Positions 17,185 to 26,664 of a stretch of DNA of 64,000 bases are shown here, piece by piece. The notes under the pieces are model-generated. The model had not been told where the DNA came from. It did not search any database and was given only the letters and a program-made list of their open reading frames with translations. The stretch spans positions 1 through 64,000 of the forward strand of contig NZ_RCUV01000009.1 in NCBI RefSeq assembly GCF_003667545.1, written 5' to 3'. This stretch comes from Mycetocola manganoxydans. Its GTDB lineage: Bacteria > Actinomycetota > Actinomycetes > Actinomycetales > Microbacteriaceae. The position numbers were made by a program, and so were the translations under genes. Each line of letters starts with the position of its first letter. The stretch's first letter is position 1.

Positions 17185-17736
17185 TCAGAGTGTGATTTTG
17201 CGGAGAGCCATGAACGGCTTCGGATCGACGTAGACGCCGCCGACGCGGATCTTGAGATCGAGGTGGCAACCGGTCACCACTCCCGTAGCACCGACCTTGG
17301 CGATGACGGCACCGGAGTCGATCTGATCTCCTGCTGCAACAGCGAACGATCCCGTCTGAAGGTGACCATAGATCGACTGGAGTCCTGATCCGTGGTCGAT
17401 GATGATTCGCTGGCCGAACGAACCGGCGTTCGCGGCCGCGGTCACGCGACCCGCGGAGACGGCCTTGACCGGTGTGCCGCAGGCGGAACCGAAGTCGATT
17501 CCATCGTGGAACGAATTCGAGCACCCCACCGGGTTGCAGATGACCTTCCGGGGGCCGTACGGAGATGTGACCTTCGCGGTGACGGGACGCACCCACGCAG
17601 CGTCGGCGTCGTGCATATAGTTCCCGGGACTCGTCGCGCCGGATGCTGGGAGCGCTGCGGTGGCGACCATCGCGGGAACGGCGATCGCCAGCACCAGGAG
17701 GGAACGGAAAGAAATCCGGCGGGCGCGGGTGGTCAT
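17185..17736 (-). CDS. Secreted M23 family peptidase with altered zinc motif
   Basis: A 183-residue protein with a signal peptide (basic start, hydrophobic core about 12-29, probable cleavage after ASGA) and a LytM/M23 domain. Visible metal and catalytic positions are His77 and Asp81 (FHDGIDFG), His125 (YGHL) and His158. The usual HxH motif reads HLD, so the last His is Asp160. M23 enzymes cut peptidoglycan cross-bridges; with Asp160 the protein may be weakly active or a regulator. The ATG at 17736 is chosen because AGGA precedes it by seven bases; an upstream in-frame ATG adds 11 unlikely residues. Same orientation as the downstream signalling operon. Confidence 0.87.
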   Translation of the reverse strand: MTTRARRISFRSLLVLAIAVPAMVATAALPASGATSPGNYMHDADAAWVRPVTAKVTSPYGPRKVICNPVGCSNSFHDGIDFGSACGTPVKAVSAGRVTAAANAGSFGQRIIIDHGSGLQSIYGHLQTGSFAVAAGDQIDSGAVIAKVGATGVVTGCHLDLKIRVGGVYVDPKPFMALRKITL

Positions 17737-17971
17737 GGTCGGATCCTGTCGGTGGTATGTCAGCGGCAACTCTCAAGTGTTGCACTTCCGGCGAACTCTG
17801 GCGACGCCACGTTCGCGGGTCACGGAGAGCCGGTGATACACCACAACCACCGCCGGGCACCACAGTTGCGCTTCCTTTACCGTTCGCTCGCGAATCCGGG
17901 GGATACTCGTGCTACCGAGTATGGGACTTTCGACCGCTTCCCGTGCTGATCAACAAGAGGAGCCCGACAGG

Positions 17972-20224
17972 ATGACTGACGAACCGGACATCGAGCCGAT
18001 CGAAATCACCTACGACGAGGACCGGTACCCGGCACGACCGCGCAAGCTTCGCCCACGCACGAACATGCGCACCAGCAACATCCGCCGGTCATTTTCGGAT
18101 CCCCGGTCGGCCGACGCCTCCAATCCCTCGTACGTCGAATGGCTCATCCGCCAGTCGATGCTGAGGGACGCAGAAATCCTCGGTCGTGGTCTCTCGGGTC
18201 AGCCGAGCATGTGGCGTCACCCCTACGCCCGCCCCGACGCGCGTCGCGCGATCGGCGTGGCATCCGTCTGGTTCACCGCGTACCCGATCTCGCTCATCAC
18301 AGGCAGCCAGTCCTATCTCGCCGCACTCGGTGACGACGCGCTGTGGGACGCATTCGAGAAGATCGGCATCACGGCGGTTCACACCGGTCCGGTGAAACTG
18401 GCCGGAGGAATAACGGGATGGTCCAGCACCGCGAGCGTCGACGGCCACTTCGATCGGATCAGCACCCAGATCGACCCCGCTTTCGGCTCGGACGACGACT
18501 TCCGCCAGTTGTCTGACGTCGCAGACAATCACGGCGGCAGCGTCATCGACGACATCGTGCCAGGACACACCGGCAAGGGCGCCGACTTCCGCCTCGCCGA
18601 GATGGGCTACAAGGATTACCCGGGGATCTATCACATGATCGAGATCCCGGAGGAGGACTGGCACGAGCTACCGCCGGTCCCCGAGCACCGGGACTCCGTG
18701 AACCTGGACGCCGCGACCGAAAAGCGACTCGCCGACCTCGGATACATCATCGGCCAGCTGCAGCGCGTCATCTTCTACTCCCCCGGCACCAAGGAGACCA
18801 ACTGGAGCGTCACCGCCCCGGTTCTCGGAGCGGACGGCAAGACCCGTCGCTGGGTGTACCTCCACTACTTCAAGCAGGGACAGCCGTCCATCAACTGGCT
18901 CGATCCCACGTTCGCGGGCATGCGCCTCGTGATCGGTGACGCCCTGCACTCCCTCGGCGACCTCGGTTCGAGCGCTCTCCGACTCGACGCGAACGGCTTC
19001 CTCGGTGTCGAAAAGAGCGCCGAAGGCTCACCCGCGTGGTCGGAAGGTCACCCGCTCTCCGAAGCGGCGAATCACCTCATCGCCGGCATGGTCCGCAAGG
19101 TCGGCGGGTTCTCGTTCCAGGAACTCAACCTCACCATGGAGGACATCCGCGACACCGGTCGCGTCGGAGCCGACCTTTCCTACGACTTCATCAACCGGCC
19201 CGCCTATCAGCACGCTCTCGCCATGGCTGACACCGAGTTCCTCCGGTTGACCCTGCGCACGTCGCTCTCGACCGGTGTCCAGCCGGTCGGCCTCGTCCAC
19301 GCCCTGCAGAACCACGACGAACTCACCTACGAGCTCGTGCACTGGGCGACGCTGCACCGCGCCGATCTGTACCCGTTCCGTGATGAGGAGGTCCCCGGCG
19401 CACAACTCGCTGAGACCATCCGGGCTGACCTGGTCGAGAAGCTCACGGGTGATGCCGCTGACTACAACCTCGTGTTCACGACCAACGGGATCGCCTGCAC
19501 CACGGCATCCGTCATCGCCGCGACGCAGGGGCTGACCACTCTCGACGCCATCACCGACGGGCACATCGACGACATCCGCGAGGCGCATTTGCTCCTCGTG
19601 ATGTTCAACGCGTGGCAGCCGGGCGTTTTCGCTCTCTCCGCCTGGGACCTGCTCGGGATGTTGCCGCTTCCGTCGAGTGAGGTGAGCGAGCTGATCGCCG
19701 AGGGTGACACCAGGTGGGTGCACCGCGGAGCGCACGACCTGATGGACGTCGATCCGGATGCCACCATGTCGACGTCCGGGATGCCACGGGGCCGGTCACT
19801 CTACGGATCCCTTCCCCAGCAGCTCGAACAGGACGACTCGTTCGCGACCCGGGTGTCGCAGATTCTCAAGATCAGGACCGAGATCGGGCTCGACATCGGT
19901 ACCCAGCTCGACATCCCTGATGTCGCCCATCCGGGCATGCTTGTGATGGTCCACCGGCTCGACGGGGGCGACGCCACCCTCGAGGATGCCCCGCTCCAGG
20001 TCACGGTTCTCAACTTCACCGGTGAGGAGATCGAAGGAACAGTCAGATCTGCCGAGCTCACCCCCCGCCGCACCGTCTACGACGCGGTGACCGGTGAGGA
20101 GATCGGACGGGTCGACGACCTCCAGAGCTTCACCGTGAAGCTGGCACCGTACGCGGGGCTCTGCCTCCTCGGGCGAGATTCAGACGATGAGGATCCGTCG
20201 ACGTCCACTGAGACTGCGGTCTGA
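17972..20224 (+). CDS. GH13 alpha-amylase-family enzyme, trehalose-synthase-like
   Basis: The 750-residue protein has a long polar N-terminus (about 1-85), then a GH13 barrel. Catalytic positions are present: nucleophile Asp339 in ALRLDANGF, acid/base Glu384 in FQELNL, and the transition-state Asp449 in QNHDEL. Conserved region I, normally DxxxNH, reads DIVPGHTG, so the Asn is Gly. A beta-sandwich C-domain follows (about 665-740). The layout resembles maltose/trehalose interconverting enzymes, but assignment within GH13 is uncertain. AAGAGGAG lies nine bases before the ATG; the frame is open for 21 codons upstream without such support. No signal peptide, so cytosolic. Confidence 0.85.
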   Translation: MTDEPDIEPIEITYDEDRYPARPRKLRPRTNMRTSNIRRSFSDPRSADASNPSYVEWLIRQSMLRDAEILGRGLSGQPSMWRHPYARPDARRAIGVASVWFTAYPISLITGSQSYLAALGDDALWDAFEKIGITAVHTGPVKLAGGITGWSSTASVDGHFDRISTQIDPAFGSDDDFRQLSDVADNHGGSVIDDIVPGHTGKGADFRLAEMGYKDYPGIYHMIEIPEEDWHELPPVPEHRDSVNLDAATEKRLADLGYIIGQLQRVIFYSPGTKETNWSVTAPVLGADGKTRRWVYLHYFKQGQPSINWLDPTFAGMRLVIGDALHSLGDLGSSALRLDANGFLGVEKSAEGSPAWSEGHPLSEAANHLIAGMVRKVGGFSFQELNLTMEDIRDTGRVGADLSYDFINRPAYQHALAMADTEFLRLTLRTSLSTGVQPVGLVHALQNHDELTYELVHWATLHRADLYPFRDEEVPGAQLAETIRADLVEKLTGDAADYNLVFTTNGIACTTASVIAATQGLTTLDAITDGHIDDIREAHLLLVMFNAWQPGVFALSAWDLLGMLPLPSSEVSELIAEGDTRWVHRGAHDLMDVDPDATMSTSGMPRGRSLYGSLPQQLEQDDSFATRVSQILKIRTEIGLDIGTQLDIPDVAHPGMLVMVHRLDGGDATLEDAPLQVTVLNFTGEEIEGTVRSAELTPRRTVYDAVTGEEIGRVDDLQSFTVKLAPYAGLCLLGRDSDDEDPSTSTETAV

Positions 20225-20255
20225 TCCCACCGGCGCACTGGTCGGCGTCATCGAT

Positions 20256-20293
20256 AAAAGCGGCTGGATTCCTCGAGGAATCCAGCCGCTTTT
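20256..20293. terminator. Bidirectional terminator
   Basis: A perfect 38-base palindrome with AAAAGCGGCTGGATTCC as one arm and its complement as the other. It has A-tract and T-tract flanks on both strands and sits between the convergent GH13 gene and sugar permease gene. Confidence 0.92.
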
Positions 20294-20337
20294 CGTCACA
20301 ACACCGCAGCGCTGTCGCCACGGACGTTTTCGCAGAG

Positions 20338-21264
20338 TCAGCCTTTGACAGCACCCTCCATGACGCCGGCGACGAGCTGCTTGCCCGCGATCGCCAGAAC
20401 GATGAGAAGTGGGGCTGCGACGAGGAACACTCCCGACATCACGAGCCCGGTGTCCGATGTGAAGGCTCCTCGGAGCTGGGGGATCACGAGCGGCATCGTG
20501 AGTTGTGATCGCATCACCACCGACGGCCAGAAGAAGCTGTTCCACGATCCGATGAAGGTGAACAGCGCGAGCGTGGCCGCTCCCGGCCGCGCTGCCGGCA
20601 GCGCGATCGACCAGAAGATCCGGAACATCGAGGCGCCGTCGACGCGCGCCGCTTCGATCAGTTCGAATGGCAGCGCCTCCTGAAGGTATTGCGTCATCCA
20701 GAACACGCCGAAGGCTCCGATGAGACCGGGAACCGCCAGTGCGAGGAGCGAGTCGATCCAGCCGAATTCGTTCATCATGACGAACATGGGGATCGTACCG
20801 ATCTGGGCGGGGATCACCATGGTGCCGATCACCGCGACGTACAGCACCTGCCGGCCACGGAATCGAAGTTTGGAGAAGGTGAAGCCGGCGAGCGTTGCAA
20901 AGAACACCGTCGATGCGCTGACCGTGGTTGCAACGAGCAGAGAGTTCCCGAACGCCAGCCAGATGCTGAACTGCTCGGTGGAGAACACCTGGCCGAAGTT
21001 TTCCAGGAGCGTCACCGTCGGCAACCACGTCGGGAGAGTACCGACCGAGCGGGCGATCTCGGTGGTCGTCGATGATCCGTACATCGCGGCCGCATAGAGG
21101 GGGAAGACCGAGATGACGAAGACGACCGCGAGGATGGCGTAGGTGAGCCACCCCGGCCGGCGAGCTGATGGCTGGGTTGCGACGGACTTGCCCCTGGCGG
21201 TCCGTTTCCTGGCGTACCGTGCGGCTCCCTTGCCGGCCGTGTTCTCGATGTATGCCGTGTTCAT
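20338..21264 (-). CDS. Sugar ABC transporter permease (MalG type)
   Basis: A 308-residue membrane protein with six predicted helices. The N-terminus is basic and the first helix is at about 42-64 (LTYAILAVVFVISVFPLYA). The EAA loop reads EAARVDGASMFRIFWSIALP, as in MalG-type carbohydrate permeases. It forms the inner-membrane channel with the MalF-type partner, whose stop overlaps this start by 4 bases. It is the last gene of the GH39/LacI-controlled operon. No ATPase gene is present; such systems usually borrow a shared MsmK/MsiK-type ATPase encoded elsewhere. Confidence 0.93.
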   Translation of the reverse strand: MNTAYIENTAGKGAARYARKRTARGKSVATQPSARRPGWLTYAILAVVFVISVFPLYAAAMYGSSTTTEIARSVGTLPTWLPTVTLLENFGQVFSTEQFSIWLAFGNSLLVATTVSASTVFFATLAGFTFSKLRFRGRQVLYVAVIGTMVIPAQIGTIPMFVMMNEFGWIDSLLALAVPGLIGAFGVFWMTQYLQEALPFELIEAARVDGASMFRIFWSIALPAARPGAATLALFTFIGSWNSFFWPSVVMRSQLTMPLVIPQLRGAFTSDTGLVMSGVFLVAAPLLIVLAIAGKQLVAGVMEGAVKG

Positions 21265-22340
21265 CGGGCATTCCCTTCGGACGATTCGTTCACGTCGGCC
21301 GACGGAGCGGCCTGCGCGCGTGCCTTGGACGCAGCGCGGAGGAATTTGGGCATTCGTTTCGTTCCGGAGTCCGATGACGCGATCGTGCGTGTGAGCACGA
21401 TGTTGACGAGCGACAGCGTCAGGATGATGGCGGCGAAGATCCAGCCCACTGCAGCGGCCTGGCCGAGCCGGTCCTGCCAGTCACCGAATCCGAGGTTGTA
21501 CAGGTAGAGCACTACGGTGGTCCACTGGTTGTCCGCGCCACCGGTACCACCGCCGGTACCGCCTCCGTCGAACATCCGCGCCTCATCGAAGATCTCCAGA
21601 CCACCGATCGTCATGGTCAGAATGATGAAGATCAGGGTCGGACGGATGCCTGGAATGGTCACCGAGAAGAACTGGCGCACGCGGCCGGCACCGTCCACTG
21701 TCGCCGCCTCGTAGAGGTCACGCGGAACAGCCTGCATCGCGGCGAGGAAGATCAGCGCGTTGTATCCCGTCCACCGGAAGATGACCATCGATCCGATCGC
21801 GATGTGTGACAGCTGTCGGTCCTGGAAGAACGGAGAACTGTACTGGGTGAGAAGGCCGAGGTCGTGGAGGTTCGGAACGAGAAGGCCGAACTGACCGTAG
21901 ACCTGACCGAAGATCATCGACGTGGCGACGGGCATCACGACGAAAGGGATCAGCACGCTCATGCGCCAGAACGTACGGGCGCGCAGGTTCTGGTCGAGAA
22001 TCGACGCGATCACCAGCGCGAGAATCAGCTGCGGAATCCCGCCCCACAGGAAGATCGAGAAGGTGTTCTCGAGTGATCGCCAGAACAGCGGCTGGCGGAG
22101 CACCCAGGCGAAGTTGTCGAGACCGACGAAGTCGCCCATCCCCGAGCGCCTGTGCCAGTCGTGGAGTGCAACGACCACATTGAAGAAGAGGGGAAAGGCG
22201 CCGAAGACCGCGAAGACGATGAAAAACGGCGAGATATAGAGATAGGGCGAGACCTTGATGTCCCAGCGCGACAGGCGCTGCCCCCAGCCGACGCGGCGCG
22301 CGGTGCGCGGTGCGCCTGTAGCCAATGTTTCGGTTGCCAA
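21261..22340 (-). CDS. Sugar ABC transporter permease (MalF type)
   Basis: The 359-residue protein has a first helix at about 33-57 (VSPYLYISPFFIVFAVFGAFP) and five more. The EAA loop is YEAATVDGAGRVRQFFSVTIPGI-like (within residues 205-235) and a Gly-rich periplasmic loop lies near 265-280. It pairs with the MalG-type permease encoded next. It is separated from the upstream binding-protein gene by 90 bp containing a strong hairpin. The likely cargo is a plant-polysaccharide oligosaccharide, judged from the GH39 enzyme in the operon (inference). Confidence 0.93.
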   Translation of the reverse strand: MATETLATGAPRTARRVGWGQRLSRWDIKVSPYLYISPFFIVFAVFGAFPLFFNVVVALHDWHRRSGMGDFVGLDNFAWVLRQPLFWRSLENTFSIFLWGGIPQLILALVIASILDQNLRARTFWRMSVLIPFVVMPVATSMIFGQVYGQFGLLVPNLHDLGLLTQYSSPFFQDRQLSHIAIGSMVIFRWTGYNALIFLAAMQAVPRDLYEAATVDGAGRVRQFFSVTIPGIRPTLIFIILTMTIGGLEIFDEARMFDGGGTGGGTGGADNQWTTVVLYLYNLGFGDWQDRLGQAAAVGWIFAAIILTLSLVNIVLTRTIASSDSGTKRMPKFLRAASKARAQAAPSADVNESSEGNAR

Positions 22341-22383
22341 GGCTGATGCCTTCCGTGAGATTCAGTGGGGTGTGAAGCGAGCG

Positions 22384-22418
22384 GTGATCCGGTCCCCGGG
22401 GACCGAGGACCGGATCAC
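22384..22418 (-). promoter_or_regulatory. Intercistronic hairpin between sugar-binding protein and permease genes
   Basis: Perfect 12-bp arms GTGATCCGGTCC and GGACCGGATCAC enclose an 11-base loop. It occupies the same relative position as the hairpins in the peptide transporter operon, between binding protein and first permease. It probably protects the upstream message or reduces read-through. Confidence 0.7.
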
Positions 22419-22430
22419 GCGAGGGTGGAA

Positions 22431-23750
22431 TCAGTCAGCGGTGTCGAAGCCGAGCGCCTCGAAGTCGCCGACGACGGATTCCCACGCCTCTTCCGGCGTT
22501 GCGCCGCCGGACTCGACAAGCGAGATACCGTCTGTGACCAGCGACTGGATTCCCGCGAAGTTCTCGCCGCGGAAACCCCCAGCGGCCGAGTCTCCGGCTG
22601 CAGCCGCGAGGTCGCCGTAGACCTGACCGAGGCGCAGTCCGCCGTAGAACTCGTTCTCCGTCTCGGAGATGTCGGCGTTTTCGATCGCCTCAACCTGTGA
22701 GGGGAACTGACCAGTGGTGTGGAACCACTGCACGGCCGCCTCCGGCGACGTGAGATAGTCGGCGAGTTTCACGGCCCAGCCGGTGTTGTCACCGGTTGCT
22801 GGGACGGAGAAGAACGAGCCTCCCCAGTTTCCTCCCCCGTCGGGGAACGTGCTGGAAACGCGCCATCCTTCGATGCCCGCGGCGTTCTCGGCGATGATCC
22901 CGGTCATCCACGCCGGGGTCACCACGGTTGCCCACTGCTGATTCTGGAATCCTGCACCCCAGTCGGCGTGACCGATCGGGATCCCGGCGGACACGCCATC
23001 GTCCGCCGCGTCGGCGAACGTCATGAACAACTCCTTGACCTCGGCGTTGTCTGCGAGGTTGTACGGGTCGCCGGACTCCGGGTCTTCGAAGGCTGCCGGG
23101 AGCAGGTTGATCGCCGCCTGGAAGGCGCTGGAAAGCGAGTCGATGAAGTAGTTGTCGCTCGTCGCGACGTATTCGCGACCGGCATCGAGGAACGACTCCC
23201 AGGTCGCGGCGTCACCACCGATGAACTCACCGAACAGCTCCGGGTCGGCCGCAACGCCCGCGGCAGAGGTCATGTCCTGGTTGAAGGCGATGCCGAGAGG
23301 GCCGATGTCCGTGCCGTATCCGGTGATGACGTCATCAACCGAACCCTGCTTCACCTTCCAGTCCACCCAGCGGTCGGGGATCTCGGGAAGCTCCACCCAG
23401 TCGTCGGGAGCCGCCATCATCTCGGTCCACCAGTCGAGCTCGATGAGGTGGACGTCTGAGAGCCCGGCTCCTCCCGAGGAGAGGCCATTGCGCAGCACGG
23501 TCTGAGCTGAGGCGCCGTCGGGGAACGATTCGACGGCGATTTTGATCCCGTACTCCTCCTCGAATGACGCGAGCAGTTCCGGCGGGAAGTCCATCCAGGC
23601 AGCGACGGTCAACTGCTCCGGCTTGTTGTCTTCGGTCGCTTTCTCACCGCCGCCCCCGGCCGAACCACCCCCTCCGGTGCAGGCAGTGAGAGTGAGGGCG
23701 GTCACCGCCGCGAAAACGGCGATTCCTGCGAATTTTTTGGTTCGTCTCAT
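22431..23750 (-). CDS. Sugar ABC transporter substrate-binding lipoprotein (family 1)
   Basis: A 439-residue solute-binding protein with a lipoprotein signal: MRRTKK start, hydrophobic core, lipobox LTAC with Cys24, then a Gly-rich linker. The mature part shows the SBP_bac_1 pattern (LLASFEEEYGIKIAVESFPDG, ITGYGTDIGPLGIAFNQD, YLTSPEAAVQWFHTTGQFPS). It binds an extracellular sugar and hands it to the permeases. The start is set at 23750, where AAAGGA lies eight bases upstream, rather than 27 codons earlier. It sits 47 bp downstream of the GH39 gene. Confidence 0.93.
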   Translation of the reverse strand: MRRTKKFAGIAVFAAVTALTLTACTGGGGSAGGGGEKATEDNKPEQLTVAAWMDFPPELLASFEEEYGIKIAVESFPDGASAQTVLRNGLSSGGAGLSDVHLIELDWWTEMMAAPDDWVELPEIPDRWVDWKVKQGSVDDVITGYGTDIGPLGIAFNQDMTSAAGVAADPELFGEFIGGDAATWESFLDAGREYVATSDNYFIDSLSSAFQAAINLLPAAFEDPESGDPYNLADNAEVKELFMTFADAADDGVSAGIPIGHADWGAGFQNQQWATVVTPAWMTGIIAENAAGIEGWRVSSTFPDGGGNWGGSFFSVPATGDNTGWAVKLADYLTSPEAAVQWFHTTGQFPSQVEAIENADISETENEFYGGLRLGQVYGDLAAAAGDSAAGGFRGENFAGIQSLVTDGISLVESGGATPEEAWESVVGDFEALGFDTAD

Positions 23751-23797
23751 GATGCAAATCCTTTCGATACTTCGTCGTACGAGAAACTGAGGTGGGG

Positions 23798-25426
23798 TTA
23801 GTGGGCGGGAAAGATCGACATGACGGCCCACGGTGCGAGCGAGATGTCGATCGCGAGCACTCCGTCGGAGTCGACGGTGAGTGTTCGGTGATCCAGGTCG
23901 TCGGCGATCGTCGTGAGATCGGCGACGTCCTGGCGTGACAGGTTGAGGGGCTCGCCCATGAGGTGCCAGGCGGTTACAACATCACCGTGGTCCTGGTCGA
24001 GGATTTCAACGCGGTAAACGTCGCCCTGCCGCAGCCCCGCGACACTATGAGAAATGCGTCGATTCGGCCCTTCGCCGGCCAGACGCCGCGTCTGGGCGTA
24101 GGAATTTGCCGTACCGACGGATCTCGTGTCCATGGAATCCGGATAGTTGAAGAAGACCGCCGTGACGGCATCCGCTGCTGTGCGAGTGATGACACCATGC
24201 TCGGTCTGCAGCGCGATACGGTCGCCGAGGCGATTGAGCATCGCCATCGCGTGGAAGGTGGGCTTATGGATGCCCTGTTCGTTGACGAAGCCGAAGCCGC
24301 CGTGGAAGGGTCCGATGCCACCGCCGCCCTCCTCGAACACGTCGGTGAACGTCCAGTACGAAATGGAGTCGGCGAGCTCATGGCTTTGCAGGAATGCGCG
24401 AGCGATGTAGGTGGCAGCGAACACGGTGTCGTGCATCCGGTCACGGCTGGACGGCGACGTGGACCATTCGGTGATGTGCAACTCCGCCTGCGGGTACGGG
24501 GAATCGGCGATGACCTGCTTCATGACCCTCAGGTCATTGCGGGTCGCGTCACGCTGTCGGCTGATGGCCCGCCCAACGCCCTGGGTGTCGAAAGCGAAAT
24601 CGGTCGGGTACAGGTGGGTGGAGAGGAAGTCGATGGGCAGATCGCGTTCGGCGCAGTACGCGATGAACTCGTGGATCCATACCGGTTTCCATGGGAGCGC
24701 CTCGGGGTCCGGTGCTTCGGCCGTAGCGGTTTCGACCGACCGGTCGTGGTACTCACCGTCGTAACGCGCGTCAGGGACGAAGACGGATGACGACGGCCCA
24801 CCGACCCGCAGTTGTGAATCGATCGCCTTGACGGCGAGAACGGTTGCCTCATACAGCTCGAAGTACTCGGTCCTCGTGCCGGTCCAGAAGTGCGGAACGA
24901 GGTTCGGCTCGTTCCACACTTCGAACGGCCAGGTGCGGACCTCGTCGATTCCGTAGCGGTCGATCCAGTGTTCGATGGTCGCGGTGACGAGGGCGACCCA
25001 GGCACCCATGTCCTTCGGTGGGCTGCAGTGCGCCTTCCACCAGAACAGCGTCTCGGTCTGCGTCGCGAGCTCCCGTGGCATGAAGCCGAGTTCAACGAAT
25101 GGGCGGGCACCGGCATCGAGGATCGCGTCGAAGACCTTGTCCACATAGGCGAAGGTGTATACCGGCTCGGCGAGCGGCGTTGGTGGACCGAAGCCGCCAC
25201 CATCCGACGCGCGGTAGACGAACATGTCGTCGTGGAACACGCCGTGGAACCGCACGTATCGTGCGCCGAGCACGGTGACCGCTTCCTGGAAGTGACGCTG
25301 CCAGTCCGCACGCAGTGCCTCGTTCGCGCGACCGGCTCCGATGCATTCGTTCCAGATGTGTCGGAGCGGTAATTCGCCGGAGGGACGTCCGTCCACCAAT
25401 ATGCTTGCCGGTGATTCGACGGACAT
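23798..25426 (-). CDS. GH39 beta-xylosidase-type glycoside hydrolase
   Basis: A 542-residue cytosolic enzyme (no signal peptide) of the GH39 layout. The N-terminal strand is RPSGELPLRHIWNECIGAG, the barrel contains ARYVRFHGVFHDD, the catalytic acid/base is Glu173 in EVWNEPNLV, the nucleophile is Glu320 in LHITEWSTSP, and a C-terminal beta-sandwich follows. GH39 members are mostly beta-xylosidases acting on short xylooligosaccharides, with some alpha-L-iduronidases. First gene of an operon with a sugar importer, under the promoter and operator at 25470-25532, divergent from the LacI gene. Confidence 0.92.
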   Translation of the reverse strand: MSVESPASILVDGRPSGELPLRHIWNECIGAGRANEALRADWQRHFQEAVTVLGARYVRFHGVFHDDMFVYRASDGGGFGPPTPLAEPVYTFAYVDKVFDAILDAGARPFVELGFMPRELATQTETLFWWKAHCSPPKDMGAWVALVTATIEHWIDRYGIDEVRTWPFEVWNEPNLVPHFWTGTRTEYFELYEATVLAVKAIDSQLRVGGPSSSVFVPDARYDGEYHDRSVETATAEAPDPEALPWKPVWIHEFIAYCAERDLPIDFLSTHLYPTDFAFDTQGVGRAISRQRDATRNDLRVMKQVIADSPYPQAELHITEWSTSPSSRDRMHDTVFAATYIARAFLQSHELADSISYWTFTDVFEEGGGGIGPFHGGFGFVNEQGIHKPTFHAMAMLNRLGDRIALQTEHGVITRTAADAVTAVFFNYPDSMDTRSVGTANSYAQTRRLAGEGPNRRISHSVAGLRQGDVYRVEILDQDHGDVVTAWHLMGEPLNLSRQDVADLTTIADDLDHRTLTVDSDGVLAIDISLAPWAVMSIFPAH

Positions 25427-25469
25427 GACGACCTCCTTTGGTCACGATCGGCACCGTGCCGAATCGCTG

Positions 25470-25484
25470 GCGAAAATGTTTCGC
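25470..25484. promoter_or_regulatory. LacI-type operator in the GH39 leader
   Basis: The palindrome GCGAAAATGTTTCGC lies about 12 to 26 bases downstream of the predicted GH39 transcription start, a position where bound repressor would block transcription. A near-identical sequence precedes the lacI-type gene. Confidence 0.75.
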
Positions 25485-25502
25485 AACGTGTATCGTTGGT
25501 TC

Positions 25503-25532
25503 ATAGTAGGTTTGCAAGACAGCGGCTGTCAA
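25503..25532 (-). promoter_or_regulatory. Promoter of the GH39/sugar transporter operon
   Basis: On the minus strand TTGACA (25532-25527) is separated by 18 bases from TACTAT (25508-25503), a close match to the sigma-70-type consensus. The predicted start is near 25495, giving a leader of about 70 bases that contains the operator. Confidence 0.75.
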
Positions 25533-25578
25533 CTAGCAAAAATCACCCTGTTTTCAGCGCCGATGCAGAAGTGATCGC

Positions 25579-25593
25579 TCGAAATATTTTCGA
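25579..25593. promoter_or_regulatory. LacI-type operator before the regulator gene
   Basis: The palindrome TCGAAATATTTTCGA lies 12 bases before the regulator start codon, just upstream of its AGGAGG. It shares the CGAAAAT/TTTCG core with the operator in the GH39 leader, which indicates autoregulation by the same LacI protein. Confidence 0.75.
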
Positions 25594-25605
25594 CAGGAGG
25601 ACCGC

Positions 25606-26649
25606 ATGACGCAGGATCCCAACGCGCGGCGCGCGACACTGGACGACGTCGCCCTAGCGGTCGGCGTTTCGAAGGCGACGGTTTCCAAAGCGTTGAACGG
25701 GCGTGATGACATCTCGCCGCAGACCCGCGAGCGCGTTCTCGCGGCTGTTGCTGCGCTGGAGTATCGACCGACGACGGTCCCCTCCCCCGTCGCATCCCGT
25801 CGCACCCTGGCGGTCGTCTTCGACGTCCCTGCTTCGCCCTACATCCTCGGTGTGCTTCAGGGCACGCTGACAGAGGCGACAGACTCCCATATCGATCTCC
25901 TCATCCGCCTCGCACCCGAACGAACGTCACGCTCCCACCGCACCGTTGCCCGCGAGTGGATCGCCGAACAGCGCGATTCCGGCGTCGTCGGCATCATCGG
26001 TCTCACGCTGTCCGAACCTGATGGACTCATCGACGCGGCCAGCGACGCCAGACTGCCGTTCATCATCGTCGACCCTGTCGACACGAAGCACCGCCGAATG
26101 GTGAGCGTCGGATCAAGCAACTGGTCAGGCGCACGGACAGCGGCTGAACACCTCATCGCCCTGGGCCACCGACGCATCGCCTGGATCGGCGGCCCGGAGG
26201 CGTCAGACGCCGCCCGTGACCGCCGACTCGGTTATCAGGCCGCGCTCGATTCCGCTGGCCTGACGGTTGACCCTGCTCTGATCCGTTCGGGCCCGTTCGC
26301 CGTACTGACCGGGGCCGAGCTCGCGCGAGAGGTGCTTGCCCTGCCAAGCCCGCCCACCGCGATCATGGCGGCAGACGACGAAATTGCGGTGGGCGTTCTC
26401 GCTACCGCGCACTCGCTGGGCATCCGGGTTCCGGAGGAGCTCAGCGTCACGGGATTCGACGACACCCCCCAGGCCGCCTGGACAACACCCCCGCTCACGA
26501 CCGTCTACCAGCACCTCGCCGGAATGGGAGCGATGGCCGTCCGGACCATCCTCGTCATGGCTGATGGGCGCCGCCCATCCTCTCGGCATGTCGAATTGGC
26601 GACCTCGCTGACCGTTCGCGACAGCACGGCCGTCGCTCAACCCGGCTGA
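25606..26649 (+). CDS. LacI family transcriptional regulator
   Basis: This 347-residue regulator has the LacI helix-turn-helix and hinge helix at residues 9-60 (ATLDDVALAVGVSKATVSKAL) and a periplasmic-binding-protein-like sensor domain (about 66-340) with the usual AAEHLIALGHRRIAWIGGPE and DDEIAVGVLATAHSLGIRVP segments. It probably represses the divergent GH39/transporter operon and itself through the two near-identical palindromes, and is released by a sugar. AGGAGG precedes the ATG at good spacing. Confidence 0.93.
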   Translation: MTQDPNARRATLDDVALAVGVSKATVSKALNGRDDISPQTRERVLAAVAALEYRPTTVPSPVASRRTLAVVFDVPASPYILGVLQGTLTEATDSHIDLLIRLAPERTSRSHRTVAREWIAEQRDSGVVGIIGLTLSEPDGLIDAASDARLPFIIVDPVDTKHRRMVSVGSSNWSGARTAAEHLIALGHRRIAWIGGPEASDAARDRRLGYQAALDSAGLTVDPALIRSGPFAVLTGAELAREVLALPSPPTAIMAADDEIAVGVLATAHSLGIRVPEELSVTGFDDTPQAAWTTPPLTTVYQHLAGMGAMAVRTILVMADGRRPSSRHVELATSLTVRDSTAVAQPG

Positions 26650-26664
26650 CGACGACGATACGCG

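Noticed and set aside
22719-23459. 246-codon plus-strand frame
   Set aside because: Antisense to the sugar-binding protein, Val/Arg/Gly-rich shadow.
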